This document shows positions 32,851 through 43,470 of a DNA stretch of 64,000 nt, piece by piece. The stretch covers positions 14,257,982-14,321,981 of the forward strand of contig OX388314.1 of the NCBI GenBank assembly GCA_947579605.1. The letters run 5' to 3'. The translations under genes and the position numbers were made by a program. The DNA is from Athripsodes cinereus. Taxonomy: Eukaryota > Arthropoda > Insecta > Trichoptera > Leptoceridae. The first letter of the stretch is position 1; each line of letters begins with the position of its first letter. The notes under the pieces were generated by a model. That model did no database searches and was not told where the DNA came from. It saw only the letters and a list, made by a program, of their open reading frames with translations.

Positions 32851-34888
32851 ACCTACCGAGTAAAACTTCTATCTAGTTAATGAATGCGAGTTTTATGAGC
32901 ACCAGAAGCATCTATAGAAAAGGTCAAATCACAGAGATATTATATTTGTAATCCAAGAGCATTAGTTAAAGTAAGATAAATCAATATTTAATCAAATCTG
33001 TCATTTAAATTCTATTGTATTATCGCCAAACATCCACGTAGGTAAACGTGATACTAACGGTTAAGAGAATGGTTACAGCTGTCTACAATTATTTATTACT
33101 CTAAGGTTATTTATTTATCTTAGAGTAGTCCATTGTGGGTAAGTTAACAATATTATTTGACTTTTAGAGCTTTTAGAGATTTCAACATTTTTCACTTATC
33201 TGTCCACTAAAAACACCGTATTATCTTCAAATAATATTAGTATGATAAACATATGGCCCGATGACCATGTGAACAATAAAGCGACACCCACGTTGTTTTT
33301 TTTAAATAAACTCCAATTTCGGATGACTAGATCTGGTTGCTGACTGTTATTTATCTTTGTACCTATACTGCTGTTGATAGAGACGGTGGGTGGATGATTG
33401 GCCCTAAATTGCAGCTCTTAAACCCTAACGACTCCATAATATGTATTGTGATACAGAGGTGGTCCACATACAAAGATAATATATTAATTATACTCTTTTA
33501 TTGATAGACCGATTGGGATGCGCGATCATCACCATAAAAGTACATGTGGATCGTTTCAATAAGGATGTTAAGTTTTTTCGGTTAGTCATTCAGCAATAAG
33601 TCATTTTAATGATTATTCTTAAAAAAATTGCCTCAATTAGGATTCACTTCGTGATACCAAAAAGAAACAAAGAATACGGAACAATAATTATTATAACAAT
33701 TCAGAATGCCAACAGAAAAATAAACTTAAATTTCTGACCTAATATATTTATTTATAAATTGCTCAATATATCACGAGTCATAATTATGTTCATAAAGGCA
33801 TATTTACATACAATCCACCAATATTTTTTTTATCGTAAGTAGGTATATCAAGATTTTTAATTTTTAATGGAAGATGATTTGATGTAGAAATATTTATTAC
33901 AAATTCTTTGTGGTCCACCTGTTGCACTACCGGAAAGTTAAACCAAATTTACATCATGTTAATATTTATTACACGCATATGTTGTACAATGTATGCGTTG
34001 CAATGCTTTTTAAGAAATTCCTCATACATTATGTTTCGCTCATGGAATAATTTGAAAGTCCACAATAATAACAGTTCATGCAACAATCCTGCCCAGAGGC
34101 AACACACTTTGAGTGAATAACAACATACAGTACCTACCTACAACATCATATTATCATACATACATACACATTGTATTATTATATCGCATTGTGTTATGTA
34201 TTGAGAATAATGCATGTATGTGTATGGACATTGTAATGATAACATTATACCTGTGTCATTTCTGATTGAGTTTATTTCAAGAGCTTGCATGGTGAGAACA
34301 GCGATCATTAAGATGAAATAATAACCAATTGGTACATAGTATATACTTGTTAAGAGGCGTATTGGTATTACTATAATAGGTACCTATATAATAATAGTAT
34401 CGCACTATAGGTAGGTAGGTTCAATCATTGTACACTAAACTCAGTATGGAAAACTCTTGTCGCGACTCAATTCATTATCTCTTCAAATTACTTAAGTATG
34501 TACTATATTATTCATTGTTTGCTGCTTGTCTCGGATCATTGGCAGGTTTGGTAATATATTTTTAATTGCTTTTTTCTTTTACAACTTCTCTGCCACGAAA
34601 ACAGAAAACCATATGTGGTGTATAATAAACAAATACTTTATATATAATTAGTGGCACATAAAAGTCTCATTAATTACATTCACTATCCCACTGATTTTTC
34701 TTAGAAATAAACTACGGGATATCTATTGTCAAAATACTCGAATAAAACAAGAAAATATCAGTTTTATTATAGACAATGCATTAACTTCTTTTCATTAAAT
34801 GATTTTACTGGAGACTTTTACTACTATCGACAAGATTTTTTTTGTTCGAAATACCTATTAGGAAAATCTACTACTAACCTACTACTAA
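32851..34888. other. AT-rich stretch, nothing recognised
   Basis: No gene. An imperfect inverted pairing of CATACATACACATTG and GTATGTGTATGG near 34158-34230 is probably low-complexity. Confidence 0.5.
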
Positions 34889-34965
34889 ACCATAACGGCA
34901 TATCCCACAAGTGAGGTAGCCAGTAGAACAGCTGCATGCAATAAACGTGCAGACCGTCTTCTTTC
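34889..34965 (-). repeat. CGGCAT dispersed repeat, short copy
   Basis: The plus strand reads ACCATAACGGCATATCCCAC, AAGTGAGGTAGCCAGTAG, CAGCTGCATGCAATAAACGTGCAG. It keeps the common end and the CTGCA..TGCAG hairpin, then breaks off. Confidence 0.7.
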
Positions 34966-34966
34966 T

Positions 34967-35108
34967 TCTTTTTTTTTAAAAGATATGTCTGGGTTTTGTT
35001 TGTTATAAACCCAAATACAACCTTATACACCTTTCACAATAAGCTACTAAAAGCTTGTGTCGTGAAAGGGGAGTTTGCCGGCACCTGGTATCGAACCACG
35101 GACCTCTT
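34967..35108 (-). mobile_element. Possible 5'-truncated tRNA-derived SINE
   Basis: The minus strand has a B box GGTTCGATACC (complement of 35087-35097) followed by CAGGTGCCGGC. It is AT-rich downstream and ends in TTTTAAAAAAAAAG at 34970-34983 (complement). No A box remains: the sequence upstream of the B box is cut off by the 66-bp tandem array. An inner CTTTCAC/GTGAAAG hairpin lies at 35031-35069. Confidence 0.4.
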
Positions 35109-35786
35109 GTTCACGAGTATGTTAATATGTATGTAAAATGTCTTTATTTTTATAAGGAAAGTGTACGTTTAAAAGTTCACGAGTATGTAAATATGTATGT
35201 AAAATGTCTTTATTTTTATTAGGAAAGTGTACGTTTAAAAGTTCACGAGTATGTAAATATGTATGTATATATATATAATGAGTTACAATCCATTGGATTG
35301 GTCTGCAACGAGTTTGGTTTTTCTTCTCCATTCGTCTCTATTCTCCGCCAGTCTTTTCAGCTCCACGTACGAGCCACAGTTCATATCACTCTTCAGTTGG
35401 TCCATATATGCGTCTCTTGGTCGGCCTCTGCCATTTGTCCCGTCGGTCTTACCCTCCGCGATGGCTATGAGTAGTCCTGGGTGCCTGATGTTGTGGCCAA
35501 TCCAGTTAGCTCGTTGTTGGCTGATTCTCTTAAGGAGTTGCCTTTTTTCGCCTACCCTGGTTAATACTTCTTCATTTTCGACGTGCTCCGACCAATGGAT
35601 CTTAAGCATGCGTCTATAGCACCACATTTCAAAGGCCGCCAACCGTCCGCTTTCACTCTTGCTGATGGTGATATGTATGTAAAATGTCTTTATTTTTATT
35701 AGGAAAGTGTACGTTTAAAAGTTCACGAGTATGTAAATATGTATGTAAAATATCTTTATTTTTATTAGGAAAGTGTACGTTTAAAA
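35109..35786. repeat. 66-bp tandem array (4 units) split by a LINE
   Basis: Units of exactly 66 bp begin GTTCACGAGTATGT at 35109, 35175, 35241 and 35721. The third unit is interrupted after 27 bases (35267) and resumes at 35682 after a LINE insertion. Unit sequence is nearly identical (TTTATTTTTATTAGGAAAG, then TGTACGTTTAAAA), with small changes in units 1 and 4. Confidence 0.9.
35268..35670 (-). pseudogene. LINE family A, C-terminal fragment with clean duplication
   Basis: A 119-residue open frame (35283-35642) encodes AAFEMWCYRRMLKIHWSEHV, ENEEVLTRVGEKRQLLKRI, NWIGHNIRHPGLLI, GRGRPRDAYMDQLK, and ends ENRDEWRRKTKLVADQSNGL. This is the extreme C-terminus of an endonuclease-RT LINE. There is no stop or frameshift. 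The 403-bp insertion is bounded by an 11-bp duplication, ATATGTATGTA, at 35257-35267 and 35671-35681. It sits in a 66-bp tandem array that gives an independent check of the empty site. The 3' tail in sense is ATTATATATATA. Confidence 0.92.
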
Positions 35787-36433
35787 GTTTGCGTATCATT
35801 CAAAAAATGTTGACACGATTGAATAAAAAAGAATAATAATTGAATCTGGATGAAAAATAAAATAATAATTGGGACAACAATATGGTATGAGAATGAACAA
35901 TCAATTACAAAGTACATTTACCTTATTGAGCGAATTAACACGCAAGTACAGAAATACAAGTATAGTTGGTATACAAAGTATAGTTACTCAGTACCTAATA
36001 GGTAGTAGTAGCAGTGTCCAGATAAGATCACATAGCCTTTAATACATTTGATCCTTTGTCACAATAAAATGTATGTATAATGTTAAGTGGCACGAGCTGA
36101 TCACGCGTCCACCAGTATTGTTATTATTAAATGTTTTATTGTTATTATTATTATCCTTACATCTTACAATATTATCTTTATAGTTTGTACCCACACAGAA
36201 TCCCTTTTCGTACTGATTATGGGTTTTGCGCCATATCATATCTTTGTCATATTTACAAATCTCTGCGATATTTTGTCATTGTATACTTTACAGAATTTTG
36301 ATGTTTTCTGCGTTCATATAATATTACATAAAACTACATATTTATGCAAATTAAAATCTCCACTCATCTTCGTAACGTAAAATGTACTGAAAAATACAGT
36401 ATGGAATATATATTATGAATTGCGTATCACTGC
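35787..36433. other. AT-rich stretch, nothing recognised
   Basis: TTATTATTATTATTATCC-type runs near 36120-36155. No gene. Confidence 0.5.
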
Positions 36434-36695
36434 TCGACATGGAAAACCCTAAATCGATTGAGATCTGGTGTAGGAAACTGCCGCGACAATAGAGAACGAT
36501 GGGGCTTCCTACAGGACGAATCCGGAGCATGTGACTGTGGTGCAGCACAGACTATGCCACACTTGTTGGAGTGTCCATTGTGCCCTGTCACTTGCACTAT
36601 GGAGGATATTTTTGACGCATCTCCACCTGCTGTGCGTTTTGCGCAGTACTGGAGATCAGTTTGATGGGTTTTTTCTCTGGGTTTCGACACGAAAA
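36434..36695 (+). pseudogene. LINE family E, C-terminal fragment with zinc-like motif
   Basis: The frame encodes STWKTLNRLRSGVGNC, RDNRERWGFLQDESGACDCG, AAQTMPHLLECPLCPVTC, then AVRFAQYWRSV and a stop at about 36664. The motif C.CG..QT..HLL.CP is the cysteine-histidine C-terminus found in several non-LTR retrotransposon RT proteins. AATAAATAAACT follows (36692-36704). The RT domain is missing. Open and well preserved. Confidence 0.85.
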
Positions 36696-38432
36696 TAAAT
36701 AAACTGCTCGCTGTTACCCTTTGCCCCAGGTTCCTTTACGTAACTATTTACAAAGACCTTTTCGATATCTACTGCAATGCTTTTTTTATATTATACAATT
36801 TTTAGAGTCCTTCAAATTTGGACAATTGAATATAACAGGGATGTATCTAAAATGTACTGAATATAATTTTAGCTACGATGCTGAAAAGCTGGAAGATATT
36901 GATAATTAGATATTAAAAAAAAATGAAGCATTGTGATGAAAAGCACAACATGGAAACAAGGTAATATGTTGCGTCATTGATGACGAGGAAACATGGAAAA
37001 TTGCATAAACGTACGTGAAGTTTGAAAAATGATCCATTTAAACTGAAAGAGATAAGAATATTGTTATAATTGTATTATACCTATAAGTTGGCGAGTATTG
37101 GACTATATAACTAGCATGTACATTATAATCGGTAAGAGTGTTGATCAGAGCAATTTATGTATACATTGTGACGCACATTAACCAGTTCCAGCCGATATCA
37201 GGAGCCAGTGTATTCAGTATTGTGGGTGGCCTTTAACCTCCACAATGTGATGTGACCACTGGTTCAAGTGTTAAGATTCCGAGTGTAACAGCGCCAATAC
37301 TATTTTATCAAATCGAATTGTAGCTACTACTCAAACTTTTTGACATCGCTTGAAAAATCATTCAGCTTCATGCAATATCATATTATTTTGTCTTTTTGGT
37401 GTTAAGATTATTCCAACGAACTAATGAAAAAATGAACTTTGCTTGTCAATTCTTTAAATGAATAGAAAGTGATAAAAAATAATTGTTTCCTGTTGGGTTA
37501 ATCTGGATCTACATATTGATGTATCAAATAGGTAATTATACAAAAATGAACCAGAGAGCAGGAGAACCAGAGGAGATTCTTTTCTTCACTTTGCTGTCAA
37601 TAGGAATAATACAGGTCAAATAAAAAAACTGGATAAACTGACTGTCTCACTTTCAACTTCTAAGACAGTATAATCATGAAAAATAGTAGTTGATACTTAA
37701 GAAAAAGTTGTTGTTGCTTTCAGAATTGAAAAATCACACGTCTATAAACCGTAAAAGGCGAAAATATTTCACTGATTAATAAGCAATTTCAAGAATTGGT
37801 TTTACCTAATTTGATTTGACTAAATAAAAATATTTTTTCAATTTGGCCGAAACAATTTTTATTTCTTTATTGAAATCTTTTTAAAATGTTTACCACTGAA
37901 ATGAGTACAAAATTGAAAAATGCAAATAAGATTTACACTTTGAGAATCTGCCACTTTCATACGGTTACAATTCAATACAAAAATAAACACACATTTAATA
38001 GTGTATGTACAGTGTACATCTTCTTGGCACGCAGTAAAGTGGTTGACTCTATCTTTGTTTCGTATTTTAATGACACATTTGTCCTCTTTTTATCAACAGA
38101 GGTAACGCACCACGTAGTTTGTACAAGTAGAATAATAACTTTGAATTGGTCAGTAGTAATATTTATTTTTCGAAACTTACGCCCATTTTATGAGAATGGT
38201 ATGTTATCGAATATTTTAGAAATCCAAAGTCCAACATATTCACACGAAATAATATGCGTAATATACTAAACACATGTGAATATTTATTAATTTTTAGTGA
38301 CAATAATAACGAACCAAAAAAATGATTCGATAATTATATTTTGTAAATACAATTATCTTAAAAAACAATAATGTAGTGGAATAAAAAAATCACGCGTCCA
38401 ACTTTTTTTATTATAAGTTATTGTCAAAAGTT
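36696..38432. other. AT-rich stretch, nothing recognised
   Basis: A 127-codon plus-strand frame at 37886-38269 has no recognisable domain and random-like composition. It is not called as a gene. Confidence 0.5.
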
Positions 38433-38983
38433 ATATATATACCTAAAGAGTTACAATCCATTGGATTGGTCTGCAACGAGTTTGGTTTTTCTTCTCCATT
38501 CGTCTCTATTCTAAGCCAGTCTTTTCAGCTCTACGTATGAGCCACAGTTCATGTCCCTCTTCAGTTGGTCCATATACGCGTCTCTTGGTCGGCCTCTGCC
38601 ATTTGTCCCCTCGGTCTTACACTCTGCGATGGCGATGAGTATTCCTGGGTACCTGATGTTGTGGCCAATCCAGTTACCTTGTTGTTGGCCGATTCTCTTA
38701 AGAAGTTGCCTTTTTTCGCCTACCCTGGTTCATACTTCTTCGTTTTCGACGTGTTCCGACCAATGGATCTTAAGCATGCGTCTGTAGCACCACATCTCAA
38801 AGGCCGCCAACCGTCCGTTTTCACTCTTGCTGATGGTCCACGTCTCACAACCATAAAGCAGAATGCTCCATACAAAGGCTTTAGTAAGGTTCTTCCTTAC
38901 GCTTAAACAAAATTTGGGGATTCCAATATCTTCGAGTTTTTGTTAAAGGTAATCCTTGCCTGGTTTATTCTGCTCACAATTTC
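38433..38983 (-). pseudogene. LINE family A, broken C-terminal copy
   Basis: Matches the copies at 35268 and 59139 over the C-terminal region and further upstream, to the complement of CTGGTTTATTCTGCTCACAA at 38959-38978. In-frame stops occur in the EEV.TRVGEK segment (TGA) and in KRLA.NRDEW (TAG), so it is dead. A TATATATATACC tail lies at 38433-38444. It retains TGG in the KIHWSE segment. Confidence 0.85.
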
Positions 38984-39829
38984 CGATTCACATTAAATTA
39001 AATCAGAATTATTTTTGATAAGTTACAGAAATATAAGGAAACTTGATCTATGTAAATGGCAATTTTATCATAATCTTTCCTACAACATTGTACACCTATA
39101 AAAAATAATGTTTTTTTAGGAGATAGGTGGATTTTTTTTGCCTATCCACCCGTTGTCGAGTGATTTGAGGGATATACATATATGATTGAGATGAAAAGGG
39201 GGAAAGTAATAAAAAAAGTATATATAGGAGTGTGTATAATCAGCAGAAACTTTTAAAAAACTGATGTATTTTTTATTACATTGTTATGACAGTATGACTG
39301 ACAGCAATCAGAGAACTTTGAAAGAAAGTTATGAAAATGTTCCTAGACATCAAATGTCTCAACCTAGTTAGGAGCATAATGAAATGAGCAGATGTAGAGA
39401 TGTATTCATGATATTAAGTTATGGATATATTCTATTGTTCTAAAAGCAGCATAATATCACGAATCATTAATAATATTATTTATAAAGAATGTATATGTAA
39501 GTACATATTTTTACACTTCGTTAGTCCAAGATGGACATAATTTCATCATTTCTATGAAGGTACAATAAAACATAGTGGAGCGCAAAACAAAAATTGAACT
39601 TTCAACAAAACGCGTATTTCGAGGTGAGGTAAATTTTGACGGATTCAAGTTTTTTTTATGTTTCATGATTTGTGCAAACAAAACTATGATCAGCTTCAGC
39701 CTAGGGGTATTTAGAAGTGAGAAAATAGATTAATTATGTTCACTCCTCCTATGGTTGCAACTAAAACGATATAAATTCGAGGACTTTCCGAGAATGTGGC
39801 TGAATCGTTTATAAATGGATAAAATGTCC
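38984..39829. other. AT-rich stretch, nothing recognised
   Basis: No gene seen. A short AGGTGGATTTTTTTTGCC / CCACC pairing near 39125-39150 is the only local structure noted. Confidence 0.45.
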
Positions 39830-39947
39830 GTTTAAAATATCATCTCGCCCTCAACGCTCCTCTCGGGAGCACAGGGCAGAAACCAGCCTCCTCCATTCGG
39901 AACGTCTCTGCGCCAATTGCGTCACCTCTTTCCACGAGTTTAAAATA
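39830..39947 (-). mobile_element. 98-bp LINE family C copy with 10-bp duplication
   Basis: 39840-39937 is the 3'-most 98 bases of family C (plus-strand CGCCCTCAACGCTCCTCTCG, GGAGCACAGGGCAGAAACC, almost identical to 19891-19983). It is flanked by GTTTAAAATA at 39830-39839 and 39938-39947. The tail is reduced to one GAT unit. It is an extreme 5' truncation, and the high identity with the 19896 copy indicates recent activity of this family. Confidence 0.93.
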
Positions 39948-40429
39948 ACTAACTACAAAATTTGATGATATCAAACTTTTTTTATTTGTTTACAGTTAAG
40001 CTTATAAAATATAACAGGGAATTTTAATATTTAATTGGATACAATCGACGTTTGCTTGGGAGATGATTGTGTTATCAAGTATCTAGTAATTGAAACAAGT
40101 GCAGAAAATACGAGGAAAAATATAACAAGAGTTTGTAATGGCTTTCTAGGAATGAGTCAAAGTTATCATTAACACATTCTTCACTACAATTGCAAAGGGC
40201 ATCAATCATACTTCATACAACAGCAGTCAAGACAAGATTATACTATTCATCGTAAGGAAGATTGTTCGTCTACATAAGTGACAGAAATTGTAGGTCTATA
40301 TATTTTAATGTAACAATTACAGTTACATTCAGAGCCAACTAGGAGAAACCATTATTATTTTATCTAGTGAAGATGAAATCAAAACGATTATAAAGCATAC
40401 AAAGTATTATCCCAACTGGTTTTGCACAG
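39948..40429. other. AT-rich stretch, nothing recognised
   Basis: No gene or repeat seen. Confidence 0.5.
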
Positions 40430-40636
40430 TTACAATCCATTGAATTGGTCTGCAACGAGCTTAGTTTATATTCTATATTCCTCCCTATTTTCTGCTATTA
40501 TAGTCTCTTTAATTTTACGTATGTGCCACAGCTCATGCCTTCATCATTTGATCCACGTAGGTGACCATTAGTCGTCCTATATAATTCTTGCCTCCAGTCA
40601 TGCCCTCTTCGATAGTGATGAGCAGGCCTGGGTGTC
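40430..40636 (-). pseudogene. LINE family A, old diverged copy
   Basis: GTTACAATCCATTGAATTGG, TCTGCAACGAGCTTAGTTT and TGATGAGCAGGCCTGGGTG are antisense to the family A 3' end. Frequent indels leave no frame. Confidence 0.7.
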
Positions 40637-42008
40637 AATCAATTTTGCTCGTACAATAAACATTTATTACGTACAGTTAATCTACAAAGTTTTCAAAGGT
40701 CATGCACTCATTTTCGAGTTGATTATGATACGAATGACATCGCTACATAGCAAATATCAATATACCTACATTAGGTATAATGTAACTCCATCAGTTATAC
40801 GTTTTGTCAATTATTTGATTAATAAACATAAACCAATTGTTTTTCTCCTAAACTTCAATTACCTTTTGATACGTAAGAGTGCTTCATGACTCACTAGGTA
40901 CATGTATTATGTAGCATTCTCAAAACAAGTAGTTCATAATGTTTGTTGGTACATCAGCTATTTATATAACTCAGGTCAATTGACATATTAATAATAACCT
41001 GGTACCGTCCAAGTGATCTTGTTCAACATCAAATAAATGTACAAGGAAATTCATAATATTTAGTAATATCACGCTATAACCGTGCACTTCAACATGCATA
41101 CATACAATATTACGAATAGGTTTATTTTCGTAGATTTATCTATCTGGCGACGTGAAAATTATATTTTCATAACAGATTCGTAGTATTTCGTAAATAATTA
41201 TACAAACCAACTGTTAAATATGCATTCTGGAAGAATGTACTAAAGATTTCATTATCTACATACAAAGTCAAACCGATAAAGAATTTCGTTGTTTAGATAA
41301 TATTTCCTTGCGGTAGATTTTCACAAAACGGCGCGACCCCAAATAATTTCTAAACGTTATTATAATCCATGTATTGAGATATTATTTAGGTATACATAAA
41401 AAAACATTGAAATACCATTACAGTGCAATTTACGCCATGTAGATGAGCTTATTAAAGTTTCGCACAGCTTTATAGCTTATATTTATTTGGTTTTAAATTA
41501 TGTTGCTCATAATAATAAGGTACTTTGTAATTGCAAAAAATACTTAATACTATATTTTGCTAATACAGCTAATAAGTGTCAGAAAAGATGAAAAAAAGTC
41601 GGCAAGGAAAAAGTGTAAGTATAGAAAATTATAAGTATGAGATCGGATGAACAGGTGCTCATGATAAAACATGATCATCATACAGCTAATAAGTGTCTGA
41701 GTATGATCATATGATTTTAGCAATAGGATATTATGAAAAAGTTTAGTTGGTATGTGTTCTTCACGTATTATTAATAATAGTTCATCTAATAAAGATTGAT
41801 TGAAATTGTTTGATCTCAGAATATGAACGAATCTAATAACCGAATGATGGGAGCATAATCAATTAATGGTATTTTTTTCAAGTATTTATTTATTGTCGAT
41901 ATAATATTATGTAAGCACTAAGACATTAAGTAGAAGATTTAAGTTAGTTAAATACAAATTGTCAGTTAATAAATATTATATATTTTCAAGTGTTACTATG
42001 TGAAAAAA
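40637..42008. other. AT-rich stretch, nothing recognised
   Basis: A direct repeat CATACAGCTAATAAGTGTC near 41566 and 41680 is the only structure noted. Confidence 0.5.
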
Positions 42009-42150
42009 CGTCATTAATAATAATAATAATAAACTTTATTGCACAAAATCAATATGTAAAGAACAACAAAAAACATGGTATCACAACAATAGAATTAATA
42101 ATTTTGTGCAATGGGCGAGTTTATTGCTGAAGCGCAATATATTCCAACTA
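42009..42150 (-). mobile_element. LINE family G, 3' end with hairpin
   Basis: In sense: GGTTAGTTGGAATATATTGC, then GCTTCA, GCAATAAACTCGCCCATTGC, ACAAA, ending in AAAGTTTATTATTATTATT. The ATTGC/GCAAT stem is perfect and is followed by the conserved CTCGCC. Coding sequence is absent. Confidence 0.7.
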
Positions 42151-42510
42151 ACCCATTAAACAAAAACAAATAATAATAATAATATATAAATAAATAAGTA
42201 AAACAAAATAAAATAATTTAAGATATATATAGATAAATATATAAATAAACACATATGGATACCAAGATAAATTTACAAATAAAATAAGCTACTCAAATAT
42301 ATAATCAAAAGAAATAACATCGGATAGGCGACTCGACACAGATAAGATTAACAATATTGTTATAATTAATATATTGTTTTAATCAACTATACCTACATTT
42401 GTTTATTGTAAAAACATTTTCGACTATAATGTAGTCTTTTTCAGAAACAAACATATATTATTTGTTAATAATTTACTATAGATTTAAGTTAAGTAGGTAT
42501 TTCTTTCTTA

Positions 42511-42537
42511 CTGAAGATGATTACATTATGGTTGAAA
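42511..42537 (+). other. Hammerhead-like motif (degenerate)
   Basis: CTGAAGA (42511-42517), T, a weak G-U-rich stem, then GAAA (42534-42537). Stems I and III are not identified. AATAAATAAATC follows. Confidence 0.25.
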
Positions 42538-42599
42538 ATGTTTTGACAATAAATAAATCAAAAGAGGAATTAAGCCGTCTTTTAATTATAATAATCTTT

Positions 42600-42860
42600 G
42601 ATACCAGTTAACATTAAAACAACATCCATCACATCACGGAATCATCCACAACTGCTTGTAATGAATATGCAAGTCATTCACTCCGTACCAATAAAAATTA
42701 AGATATTCAGGATAGGTGGCATATACTTCATCGCTAAACTTAAGATGTTAAGTGTCTTAAAACGTGATGTTTTACGAATATCTGCCTTTTAAACAAGGCA
42801 CTTCAAAACTTACAGAAAAGAATGGTTTTTCTTTACCGGGGACTCCACGAGATAAAAAAA
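42600..42860 (-). repeat. CGGCAT dispersed repeat, long copy
   Basis: Contains ATCACGGAATCATCCACAAC, ATGCAAGTCATTCACTCCG, AAAATTAAGATATTCAGGAT, TCATCGCTAAACTTAAGATG, ACGTGATGTTTTACGAATAT, AACTTACAGAAAAGAATGG and TTTACCGGGGACTCCACGAG. The order matches copies 1 and 56462. The 64-codon frame inside is incidental. Confidence 0.65.
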
Positions 42861-42940
42861 AGCCAAGTCGCAATAAGCAACCACAGACAATCAACTTTTT
42901 CTATGAATAATTTCCTAGAAAAAGTATTTTTGAAACTCAT

Positions 42941-43334
42941 TGAGATGGTAGGCCCCAATGTCAGATATCTGTCGAATATAGTTTTCTATGGAGGAAAATT
43001 GTTGCTACAATAATATTATTTGGATTTTTATTTGCAAAAATAAAATAAAACCGGCAAAAATAAAATCTACCTCGAATATAAACTTAAGGAAATTTGTATT
43101 CGAATTAGATTTTATTTTTGCTGGTTTTATTTTATGTTTGCCGGCAAAAATAAAATAAAACCAGCAAAAATAAAATCTAACTTGAATGTAAACTTTGGCA
43201 GTGTCGAAAAACTTGGTGCACAAAAATAATTTAACGTGGTGACTAAAAAATAATTCTACATATGGCAACAGTTTCGTGAATATTACTTTTTCTATGAAAT
43301 CTCACATTTGAAAACAGTGGGGCCTACCATCTCA
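42941..43334. mobile_element. Non-autonomous DNA element, 17-bp perfect inverted termini
   Basis: TGAGATGGTAGGCCCCA at 42941-42957 is the exact reverse complement of 43318-43334. Beyond this the ends keep looser inverted similarity (TTTTCTATGG..AAAATTGTTGC against TTTCATAGAAA..AAACTGTTGCC) for about 70 bp. The middle is a set of AAAATAAAAT-rich inverted and direct repeats. No clear target duplication was found (AT/AT or none). No transposase. Superfamily unassigned. Confidence 0.7.
43105..43180. repeat. Internal palindrome of the 42941 element
   Basis: 38-bp arms meet at a central CCGG (43141-43144) and differ at one or two positions. A third, direct copy of the arm (GCAAAAATAAAATAAAACCG) lies at 43034-43075, giving a three-fold repeat. 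Confidence 0.8.
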
Positions 43335-43384
43335 TATAGTACCGTATTTTTCTCATTTTCTAGTAGATAAAATGCTCTAGTCTA

Positions 43385-43470
43385 TACCATCACGGCATAT
43401 CCCACACATAGGGTAGCCAGCAGATCATCGGCATGTAATAAACATGAACGTTGTTTGACAAAGGTTCTCT
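43385..43470 (-). repeat. CGGCAT dispersed repeat, short copy
   Basis: TACCATCACGGCATATCCCA, CACATAGGGTAGCCAGCAG, GGCATGTAATAAACATG: the common end and hairpin region only. It lies 50 bases from the 42941 element. Confidence 0.75.

Noticed and set aside
35122..35331. 69-codon repetitive protein on the minus strand
   Set aside because: It is the translation of the 66-bp tandem array (66 is a multiple of 3, so the frame stays open) joined to a LINE tail.
37886..38269. 127-codon open frame on the plus strand
   Set aside because: No recognisable domain or exon signals; composition matches the surrounding non-coding DNA.
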